NCBI GenBank assembly: GCA_949358305.1 | Contig: OX442315.1 | Location: 13,170,427 to 13,234,426 of the forward strand | Source: Strigamia acuminata | Taxonomy: Eukaryota; Arthropoda; Chilopoda; Geophilomorpha; Linotaeniidae | DNA length: 64,000 nucleotides | Direction: 5' to 3' | In this document: positions 44,401-53,032 of the stretch, one piece after another | Position numbering within the stretch: the first letter of the stretch is position 1 | Layout of the letters: each line of letters starts with the position of its first letter | Notes under the pieces: generated by a model | Told to the model about the DNA's origin: nothing | What the model saw: only the letters and a program-made list of their open reading frames with translations | Databases searched by the model: none | Made by a program: the position numbers and the translations under genes

Positions 44401-44943
44401 AACGAAATCTTCTGATTTTACAACCACTACGTTGTCCCATGAGTCCGACATTGTGAGATTTAGAGTTTGATTCACCAGGGGCAAGGCTCCGGCGACAGCA
44501 TGAGCGTACGGATCGTCTCCATAACATTTATATATACTTTTGTGTTGACAATTACTGAGCTCCATGAAAAAGTGTTGCAGATTTCGAAAAAGTTGTGGAC
44601 ACAAATAAATTGCTGGAAACTGAACGGTAGGACTGCGGACGACATTGGTTTGCGAGATAACCGGCTTGCTGAAGTAGCGAATTAAACAGTTGGATAATTG
44701 GCAGCCACAAACTGTAGTTGTGATCACCAGGACGACCAACCAAACAATCTTTAGGCCTTTATTGATCTTTGGATTTCGTATTTTGTCCACTCCTATTACG
44801 CTTATGGGTGGTGCCTTCAGTTTGCTATTTCTTGGCCCGAGTTTGCGCAGTTTTGGGTTTAGTTTGTAAACTCCGTGGGTTTTTGGGGTATTGTTTACAT
44901 ACGCCCATCTGATACTTACTGGCAATGGTGATAAGCGCTTCAT
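41417..44943 (-). CDS. DEG/ENaC channel subunit, array copy D (intact)
   Basis: Exons: 44943-44389, 42915-42813, 42753-42410, 41952-41861 and 41792-41417, summing to 1470 nt (489 residues). All phases agree; the first donor is GTAAAT where copies C and E have GTAAGT. TM1 is about residues 66-88 (KIVWLVVLVITTTVCGCQL). The exon 3 product runs through GLMVGCNAVDLKISKLFNEEINYQISYHHDSRVTNRN to YQGFETHVELRMQK without a break, and serves as the reference for the damage in C and E. The cysteine-rich segment is CYSEAYYTECINKCFEKLLPDNMC, then MPYVRTN, CDCRKPCSEIIFTGSHN and the second membrane segment with LGFFLGFCTLNVVEIIEFV. The selectivity-filter Ser is Cys. The gene ends about 340 bp before copy C starts, so the array is tight. 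Intron 1 holds three MITEs, two of them nested. Confidence 0.88.
42939..43301. mobile_element. TACCC/TACTC-family MITE, intron 1 of copy D, with empty site in copy E
   Basis: The inverted ends TACCCTGTCTGAGTATAAGA and the complementary right end are flanked by TA (42937-42938, 43302-43303). Copy E has the empty site: it reads GTGTAACTAAAGTATATC at the same place, where copy D has the element between the two TA copies. Confidence 0.85.
43563..44230. mobile_element. Nested pair of TACTC-family MITEs, intron 1 of copy D
   Basis: The outer element has ends TACTCTGTCCCGATACAACG and TACTCTGAGCCGATACAACG (inverted), with TA on both sides. Inside it, at about 43702-44086, is a second element with ends TCATTCTATACTCTGGCTCA. 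Both carry the family core GTGTAGTKRYACAMAAAAGTAG and CTACTTTTCC. The inner insertion postdates the outer. Confidence 0.75.
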
Positions 44944-47171
44944 GGTTGCTACTTCTAGGTCAAATGAGGCGAAATTCGATTTTACGTCTCGTGAGTTATG
45001 GTTACATCGTGTTTACGGGGCTGATTGACATGTTGCACTGGTGATTAATTAGTCTAATGATGATACATCGGAGTTTTATTGCTTTTTAACGGTGCAGCGT
45101 ATAATTAGTTTTCGTTTATGGCAGAGATGTTATTGATTACATTATTTACAATTACGACAGGAAAATATGCATTTTTTAGTTTAGTAAAAGTTTGTATTTT
45201 TTGACATAAATAATACTGTATAATTGGAACATTAGTATCGCATTCGTTGATGAATGTAGAACGCGACAAATTCCATTATTTCAACAACGTTCAAAGTGCA
45301 AAACCCCAAGAAAAAGCCAAGATTTCCACCAATATCACTCAAACACGAATTAAAGTCGTATGTGTATTTTTCCGTAGTTTCTTCGTAGACGTTGTCCGAA
45401 TAGAAGAACTTGATTGTTGTATTTCGTTCGTCAAATGACTTGTCTATTACGTTGTGCGAACCAGTGAAAATAATTTCGGAACATGGTTTCCGACAATCAC
45501 ATTTAGAAAAATCGAATTGTGAATACTGTATGTTTAAGCTCAATTGAGCTCTAATCGCTTCGGGCCCCCACAAGCATTTTGAATTATTTGTTCGGACGTA
45601 AGGCATTCTGAAAAATATATTTACAATTGAAGTGTGGAGCCGCTGTACTGTATAAACATTGTCAGTTGACTTACGAACACAAATTGTCAGGAAGGAGCTT
45701 CTCAAAACAATTGTTAATGCATTCGGTATAATAGGCTTCGGTGTAACAAGGATGTCGAGTCCTGTTCTGAAATTCAAACTTAAAAGGAACGGAAAGTAGT
45801 TAGACACTCTTTTTGAACGCAGGTGGAGTAAAGTGGGCAGGTGATACCACATTCGGTCACTAATCCTACAACCAATGGGAAAAGGTATTTTTGTACCCAT
45901 GGTGCAAGAGTGGACTATAAAAGGGCCAACATCCTGTTGAAGGCCAGAGTTCCTTAGGATCACCTCTGACTAACATCTAGCTGTTCTCCACTCTTGTTCA
46001 TCATGGTGATGCTTAGGGACTTGGCTAATCTGCCAGTCCCTGTACCGTGAGCGATCCCATGGGCCAAATGAACAATCTGTCTAAGAAGTTTAAGAAGCCC
46101 TGCTTTGGACTGTATTCCTTTTGCAACTATCCGTCAATGTCTGCACATACTGTACAAGTATGTTAAACTCTATCCGCCTAACAATCCACTAATTTTCGTT
46201 GGTTAGCGGTCAAATTACTGTTGGTTACCTCACCCATCAGGAAAGTCTCGTTTGCTTCATTGAAAGAGGCTCATGTTAGAGCACTTCAACTTTTTAAGTA
46301 AATAGGCCAATTTTATCATTACACTTGGTGAATAGGCTGCTGGGCATGTGACATGTGACATCATAACTACTCATAATTCACTATTCACCGGACCATTTTC
46401 TTTGAATCAACATAATAGCAAAGCACTGGCAGCCAGCCAATGGGAATTAGTGGATTCTTCGTGCGGATAAGAGTGTATAATACAAGAACGGCACTTAATG
46501 TTTGTGCTGGTCATGTGGAAGAGTATTATTTTACCTTCTGCATTCGAAGTTCGACATGGGTTTCATAACCTTGGTAAATTTCTTGAATTTCATTGAATAC
46601 AAAATGGGTCCGATTAGTTACGCGTGAATCATGGTGATATAAAATCTGATAATTGATTTTTCATTGAATAGTTTGCTAATATTCAAGTCAACTGTATTGT
46701 AATTTACCATGAGTCCAATTCTTGGTTTGTGCATACTCTTAAGAATTTCTTTCTTTACTGTTTTATCTTTTGTTTCCTTCAAACGAGATCTTAAAATATC
46801 CATTATCTCCTTGTGCGTATCTTCTACATGTGAAATTGTGATATATGTAAATGGTCCTCGAAATTCTCTGATGGTAGCTGTAGTTAATAGCCAGTTAATG
46901 AAATATGTTATAAATTAACAGGGTTAGAAAAGTCCAGAAAAAATACTTACACGTGTTCAATATCAGACATGTTCCCCAAAATGTTGAAATTTCAGAAGAT
47001 GCGACATGCATTACTCTTCCCTGTTCTTCACAGGTGTCGTTATCATTGTGGCACTGTTGAATAAACTGTGTAACTAAAGTATATCTCTGGCAATAAAAAT
47101 CTACACTTTCTGCTGAACTGTTGCCAGAGCATTCGACTGGTTAAGAAAGCTCTGACTAGAATGCAGTACTA

Positions 47172-47567
47172 TACTCCAAACTGGTACAACGTTGACTTAT
47201 TTCCAATTGGATGAGCCGTATCACTGGTGTAGTGGAACAAAAAAGTAGCCCATAACACCAGAATTGTATTCAAACTAGGCAAAACAACCAATGAAAAGCT
47301 AAACCTTTGTTTTACTTGCCAAAGAAACCAATAAATTATACTAACATTTTTTGATTGAATAAAAACAAGCAAAACAGAAGATTTAGCAAATTAAATAAGC
47401 ATTTTATCACCAATTAAATAAAATCCATCAATCTAATCACTTTTTACACTGAAATTCATTGAAAATAAACATAACGAGTTTTCCACGTAGTAGAGCAACA
47501 GTCCACAGTTAGGCGTAATTTAGCTCAACCAATTGAAAATAGGTCAACGTTGTATCGGTTTGGAGTA
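47172..47567. mobile_element. TACTC-family MITE, intron 1 of copy E, with empty site in copy C
   Basis: The ends TACTCCAAACTGGTACAACG and TACTCCAAACCGATACAACG are inverted and flanked by TA (47170-47171, 47568-47569). Copy C reads AATGCAGTACTAGAGTGG at 39530-39547, which is the exact empty site: AATGCAGTAC, one TA, GAGTGG. Confidence 0.85.
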
Positions 47568-47869
47568 TAGAGTGGAGTTTATCGCTCAGAGGCGGATTTA
47601 TGGAAGTCCTTTGCTCAGTTTGCTCTCTCCGTGTCTTCACTAGGTCACTCAAAGCAAACAGTGAAAGAGATCACAATAATATCTATCATAAAATTACAAA
47701 ACGACAAAATCCGAATTTTACCCTTCAAGTAATAGAGACCCGCGGTCTAAAAGAGCTCGGTGCATAAAAAGAATTGTTGGAAATTCTTTTCAACTGCATT
47801 CAGAATTTTCTCAGCTTGGAACATATGTATTCCACATTTCATGGCCAAATATTTTGTGATCGCTTGGCC

Positions 47870-48265
47870 ACCCACGGTGACCTGTGTCTCTGCCACACAC
47901 CGCCTTACGGCCCCAAGGTCGATTTCCTTGCGGATGGACTGACCCAGTACAGGGAGGAGGGAGCTGAGTGGTATGGTGAGGGAGAGATGTGAGAGAGGAG
48001 CAACGACCGCCGACGAGACAAGAAGTGTCCAAGTCCTGACTTGAGCAAGGGCAACCCTGCCCTGTGCTGACTCTGCTCTCCTCACCATTCACCACAGCGA
48101 AGCTCAGTAGTATGGCGTGTCCAATACTGCAGCCTCCATGAGTAGCTGCATGGGTCGTACTAGGTAAGTACGACATGAATGTTATGTTGAACCGACCACG
48201 TCATCCGTGGGGTTCACGCCCTGTGTGTGACGGGTCGTTTGCCCGTGCGGCGTGCACTTTATTAG
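47870..48265. repeat. Dispersed repeat, copy 2 (intron 1 of copy E)
   Basis: Second copy of the family described at 39560-40160, same orientation, ending near GTGACGGGTCGTTTGCCCG. The region to its right (48395-48520) has a rearranged relative of the 32.1-kb foldback. Confidence 0.65.
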
Positions 48266-49558
48266 AGACCCACAGTCAATTAGAGGATATACGGTATAAA
48301 TCAAATCTTGCTTAATTTTTGGTTTGGCGTTAACCTTCCCATAGCCAAGCCTAGTTTCCACCATTGCTAGCTAAGGTCGGTCATTTCTGCCTTCTTTTAA
48401 AAATCCTTCTGCACATGTGCACAATCACATTTTTCCTGGTGCAATCGCATTTTTCCTGGTAAAAGCACATGTTTTAGGACTAATTTTAATACGCCACCTA
48501 GTGCAAACAGATGGCAAAGTGGTGTACGGCGCTCCCATTAAGGGTGTTTTATATTATAAATATTAAATTATCTTATTAATTATTGAAAAACTATTTGTAT
48601 TTAGACATTATAAAATAAGAAAAAAATGTTTTTGAGGAATAAAAGTTAACCTCATTAATTAATTTTCAGGAAAAAAAGAATTACAGTGATTTTTGCACTT
48701 CTGTAATTTTTTTGACCTACCATGGCTATGGGAAGGTTAAAAGAATTTTCTGGCTCAAGTTTAGCCATTTTTATGTTCCGAGCTCTCACAACTTCTATGT
48801 GGGTCATTTGGCCAATGAAGCCATGGGGATTTAACCTCTAGTTTCTAGTCCTTTCAGGCAGCCTTTTCTGCTATTCTGTAGAACCCATAAATCCATCTCT
48901 GATAGCACTATCTCCCCCTTGTGTCGTTCTATAATAAGTTATATTTACTTAAAACTGTTAGATGTGCGTTAAGTTTTGTTAAGTGAGACATCTTTATGAA
49001 CTCTCTAGTACTTACCGCTTCGTAAAGATCGAAACTGTCTTCTTTTACAATCAGATAGTAGTCCCATGCGAGCGAAAGTGGGAGAAGTGTAGTTTCATTC
49101 ACCCGGGGAAAGTATGCAGCGACGGCATGACCGTACGGATCGTCGTTGTAACATTTATATATATCTTTGTGCTTACAATTAGAGATCTGCATGAAAAAGT
49201 TTTGCAGATTTCGAAAAACGTGTGGGCACAAATAAATTGCTGGGAACTGAACGGTTGGACTTCGGACGAAATTGGTTTGCGTGATAACCGGCGTGCTGAA
49301 GTAACGGCATACACAGTTGGATAATTGGCAGCCACAAACTGTAGTTGTGATCATCAGGACGACCAACCAAACGATCTTTAGGCCTATATTGCTCTTTGGA
49401 TTTCGTATTTTGTCCACTCCTATTACACTTATGGATGGTGCCGTCAGATTGGTAACTTTACGCAGTTGAGGGTTTATTTTGTAAAGGCCATGGGTGTTTG
49501 GGGTGTTGTTTACATGCGCCCATCTGGTACTTACTGGCAATGTTGATGTTTGCTTCAT

Positions 49559-50154
49559 CGTTGCTACTTCTAGATCTAATGAGGCAAAATTCGATTTTAA
49601 GTCTAGTGAGTTATGTTTTGTATACAGCAAGTTGTTTATATGGTTACATCATGTTTACGGGCTGGATGACATGTTACACTAATGATTTATGAGCGTTATG
49701 TTGATACATCGGAGTTTTATGGCTTTTTATACGGTGCAGCGAGTAATTATTTCCTGTTTATGGCAGAGGGATTATTGATTACATTATTCACTACGTAGGT
49801 GCATTAAATAAAGAATTAACACAACACGAGAACCACACCAGAGGCCTTTCAGGACCTATCGTTTGAAATAGTGAAGACACAAAACCAATCATTTGTTTTG
49901 AATTATTTCTTGCATTGATGAATTAATAGAAAAATGAACAAGTAAATATAAAAAAACACATTTTTGGAAAAAGGCTTTTATACTAGTGCTCCAAATTGCC
50001 GCGAGAGAGAGTCAAAATCGCAGGTTGTTTTGATTTTGTTACGATTTTATTATAAAAGTTTTTATTTTGCATCCTAACGTAACATATGTGCACTTTATAA
50101 TATAATTAATCGAAGTTTGTCTGCACATCCAGGTTTTTACTTTGGATGTAACCG
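49559..50154. other. 5' flank of array copy E and left flank of the Gypsy element
   Basis: 49559-49800 is the upstream region shared by the array copies, including the TATA-like TATAAAAA (49724-49731, minus). 49938-50035 is a copy of the dispersed repeat also present at 32620-32700. The Gypsy LTR begins at about 50155. Confidence 0.6.
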
Positions 50155-50508
50155 TGTGATGATTACAAATCGATAGTTATCAATGTTCACCATAGATGGC
50201 GCTGTTTAACCAACGCGCGTATTTCAAACTCGGTTAAAACTAAAAAATGTGATAAATAATTATTTAGACACGGTGAATAAAATATAACTATTTTATTCGA
50301 TATAAATTAAGTATTAATTACTTGATGATGTTGATTCTATCGAATCAATATCCACTTTACTTACCTGTCGAAGGGAACCAATCGGACCCTTCCGGACCCC
50401 AACTGGGCCCATCTGGACATAGTCATATATTAGGTCCGGACTAGTGACCCACGAATCCGCCGACTCGTACGCTGATTGGCTGTCGCCAATCTAGTAGTTC
50501 TACAGAAC

Positions 50509-50515
50509 TATATAA
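50509..50515 (+). promoter_or_regulatory. LTR TATA box
   Basis: TATATAA in the context ACTATATAAGCATCAG, preceded by CCAAT (50486-50490) in ATTGGCTGTCGCCAAT. Transcription would begin about 25-30 bp downstream, near 50540. This makes U3 about 390 bp and leaves a very long R-U5. Confidence 0.65.
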
Positions 50516-50969
50516 GCATCAGTTTTTCACTTCCCCAGAGCTTGCTTGCTTGATAACTGAACTTGTATATTGTCTGTAGTTGAATTGTTATCGTTTGATT
50601 TCATTATTCTCTATCGACACATCAGGCCACCTCAGCTCTCCACAGTTAGTATTCATTACTATTTTGTTATTGCTGTTGTAGGGCTATTTCGGGAAGGCTA
50701 ACTCCGGTAATAGACATGCATTCGCATGAAATGGCCCCGTAACGTTAGCCAGCTATTCTACGGGACAGTAGGACTTCGTACGGTGGCTTAATATAACGGT
50801 CGTATACAGTACGACCTTGCTAAATGAAAATAGGTCCCTCAGCTAACTGGCCACAGTCCGCTGCAGGATGGTTGTTGTAAACAGCCCACGCAGGTTCCCG
50901 TCTTTCTACGATTGGTCCTTCCGCTCGTTAAAAGTCGGTAAAAGCCTAATGCACAGGTAACACGCCGGG

Positions 50970-51452
50970 TTGGTAGCCCGTGAGTAATATCTAAAGATGT
51001 TGCGATAAATAACTACCTGGATAATGGTAATCCAACGGCAGTGGCCGATTAATATTTTACCCGGTGCTCGATCATTTGGATCCCGCCATCGTAAGGCATG
51101 CTGGCGGATGGAGGAGTCAAATCCTCCCGCGATGGTTCTCTCGACCGTCGTGACGGTCCCCGCCCCATCGTACCCTCCGGGTTAGTAACCCGTGAACAGG
51201 AGTTGAACAACACTGTGTTAAACAAATTACTCGGGCATTGGTAATCCTGTATTGGCAATATCTTTTAAACCCGGTAAGTCCATAGAAATGTTTACCTGGT
51301 GGTTGGTACCACCGATAGCGAACTAAAGCGTACAATTAAATACTCGGCGCCTGATCACGAGATCTTGTCGTCGTAAGGCATGCTGGCGGATGGAGTCTCA
51401 ACAACTCCCGCGACGTTCTCTCAATTGTCGTGACGGTCCCCGCCCAATTAAT
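50970..51452 (+). repeat. Duplicated hairpin-bearing block within the LTR
   Basis: Two related segments, roughly 50970-51170 and 51175-51452, contain the same landmarks in order. The first is a hairpin of CGGGTT and ARCCCG arms (near 50974 and 51178). Next come ATTGGTAATCC/AATGGTAATCC and CGTAAGGCATGCTGGCGGAT, then a GGAG... hairpin, then GTCGTGACGGTCCCCGCCC. The hairpin arms are GGAGGA/TCCTCC (51110-51127) in the first and GGAGT/ACTCC (51392-51408) in the second. The block is probably transcribed as leader RNA. Confidence 0.7.
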
Positions 51453-51725
51453 ATTTATATAACAATTCATTTGTTGTATTCCGCTAATTACTTTACTTTT
51501 ATTCATTTGGAACATGGACTATTCTGCTGAATATTCCTACTTATGCGAAGGACTCTTCGCATTATTAGATACTCGAGCTACGGACCAAATACGTCTCCGT
51601 AGCGATATTTGTGACGATGCCGCAAGTCAGCCGTATCCCTCTGGCTTCGCCCGGATCCTCAACCAGTTGATGCCGCCCGTTTACACGCGTCCAGAACCCA
51701 TCTTTGTTATTGATTAATATTTAAT

Positions 51726-51731
51726 AATAAA
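51726..51731 (+). terminator. LTR polyadenylation signal
   Basis: AATAAA within AATAAATATGTTATGTC. The same 17 bases occur in the solo-LTR-like block at 9436-9452. Confidence 0.6.
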
Positions 51732-51909
51732 TATGTTATGTCACACTAAAACTGTAAGTTATTTCTACTCGATCACATATTCATGTTTGTAAAGGCTTCC
51801 ATAGCTTATCTCGGTTAGGTTGTTGCTAATCTTAGCAACGTCTTGTATAAACCGAATTATCTATTTCAAAAGGACTAATAAATTAGCCCAAAAGTAGAAT
51901 CGTCACAAG

Positions 51910-51927
51910 TGGAGGTTCTACCGAGAT
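51910..51927 (+). promoter_or_regulatory. Primer-binding site, complementary to tRNA-Gln
   Basis: TGGAGGTTCTACCGAGAT starts two bases after the LTR. Its complement ends GGTAGAACCTCCA, which fits the 3' end of animal glutamine tRNAs (acceptor strand plus CCA). This is where minus-strand DNA synthesis would be primed. Confidence 0.75.
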
Positions 51928-53032
51928 AGGCTGCCAAATTTTAAATAAAATTTGAAGTTTGCATGTCTATGGTGAATTCGAGTAATGTAACGTTTATGGT
52001 GATTTTTGTGTGTAAAATAAATTTCGTTTGAGATTTATAAGTGTTTAATAGATTTTATTCTGTTTTAGAACTTCTCGCAAGAAAAACAAGTGTAATTCAC
52101 TTTATTCCGATTTTCCGTCGTGGAAATTATGTGTTTTAACAAAACTAATAATCTCTACAGCGTGGTCAGGCCTAAAGGCCCAACCCCGAAAATGGGAATC
52201 TTGCCCGAACTTGTTGAAGTTGGTTCCGCCCGGGTAACGTCATTTTGTCATTGACAATCTGACAAAACCACGCGGTCGGGCCTAATTTTGAAAACTTGAC
52301 TTTTGATGGAATTCTTAAAGAATTCTATCAATTTAACAGTTGTTTTAATTTTAGAATATTCTTTTAAATGTATTTTGCTTGAGACTTCAAGTTAAACCTA
52401 AATTTATTTGCCTAAATAAATTGGAATGAAAATTGACGATTTTCGAAGGAATTAAAATTTATATTTTATTTCAAAATGGGTTTACCTTATTTTACAGACT
52501 TGGTCTACATTAAAATATTGGTTAAAAATCGTGATCTCAAGCCATTGAAATCGAAATTTGCGAATGGAATACCATTCGAATTTTAGCAAAGAAGAATTCT
52601 CGCTGATGTGTTGCCTAGCAACCCGTGTTGTGCAGAAAAGCCGTCGATTCAAACGAATCGGCGCGTCTTTTGAAATTACGAGTTTTAAAACTTTAAAAAA
52701 TTCCATAAAGGTGATCATTCATTTATTAATAAATGCGGTGATATTTTAAAAATATTTTGAAAAGTATCCATTTTGTTTGGTGACTACGTCATAACACTGG
52801 AATCGGTCAAGATTACGGTTCCACGAACTTGATGATTTCCACCAATCTCGGACGAGATTGGACTCTCGCGAGACTAGCGTTGATACTTGACCAATCAGAG
52901 AGGTGTATCGAAGTACCCATACTTCCTTTCGAACTAGTGTGACCACTGCTTCGTTTGCGATCCTCCTGAACGTTTGCAATTTCATCGTTATCTCTCAGAC
53001 TTAGGAAATTTTCTTAGTTTTAAAGTTTAGTT
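51928..53032 (+). other. Untranslated leader of the Gypsy element
   Basis: No long open frame. At 52612-52665 there is CTAGCAACCCGTGTTGTGCAG followed by AAAAGCCG and a hairpin CGATTC-AAAC-GAATCG. A counterpart lies at 62582-62630, just before the 3' LTR. It may hold packaging or translation signals. Confidence 0.5.

Larger units (their letters stand above)
45232..49558 (-). pseudogene. DEG/ENaC channel subunit, array copy E (same 1-nt deletion in exon 3)
   Basis: Exons: 49558-49016, 47053-46951, 46877-46535, 45766-45675 and 45607-45232 (1457 nt; one base short of frame). First exon MKQTSTLPV, TM1 KIVWLVVLMITTTVCGCQL, then RSPTVQFPAIYLCPHVFRN. Exon 2 carries STFWGTCLILNT. Exon 4 gives CYTEAYYTECINNC. 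Exon 5 gives MPYVRTN, CDCRKPCSEIIFTGSHN and LGFFLGFCTLNVVEI. The T-run at about 46657-46661 is TTTT as in copy C, so the frame leaves LFNE and stops at IHA. All other codons and splice sites are preserved. Intron 1 contains a MITE and the second copy of the dispersed repeat. The TATA-like block is at 49724-49731. Confidence 0.8.
50155..51907 (+). repeat. 5' LTR
   Basis: Starts TGTGATGATTACAAATCG and ends AGAATCGTCACA, two bases before the primer-binding site. The start is uncertain by about two bases: the 3' copy reads GGGGGATGTGTGATG, the 5' flank ACCGTGTGATG. It contains a TATA box, a polyadenylation signal, two GTAAGT sites (51274, 51754) usable as splice donors, and a duplicated structured block. 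A 67-codon frame at 51514-51717 is open but shows no recognised feature. Confidence 0.9.

Noticed and set aside
44343-44943. THG near the N-terminus of copy D as the DEG/ENaC His-Gly gating motif
   Set aside because: It sits about 40 residues before TM1, further than in known channels, and copy C has NLG at the same place without other change.
51049-51335. Small minus-strand ORFs in the LTR, repeated at 63671-63957
   Set aside because: Both copies are identical only because the LTRs are; the frames lie antisense over hairpin-rich repeats and show no domain.
51910-51927. tRNA gene
   Set aside because: Only the 18 nt complementary to the tRNA 3' end are present, as expected for a primer-binding site.
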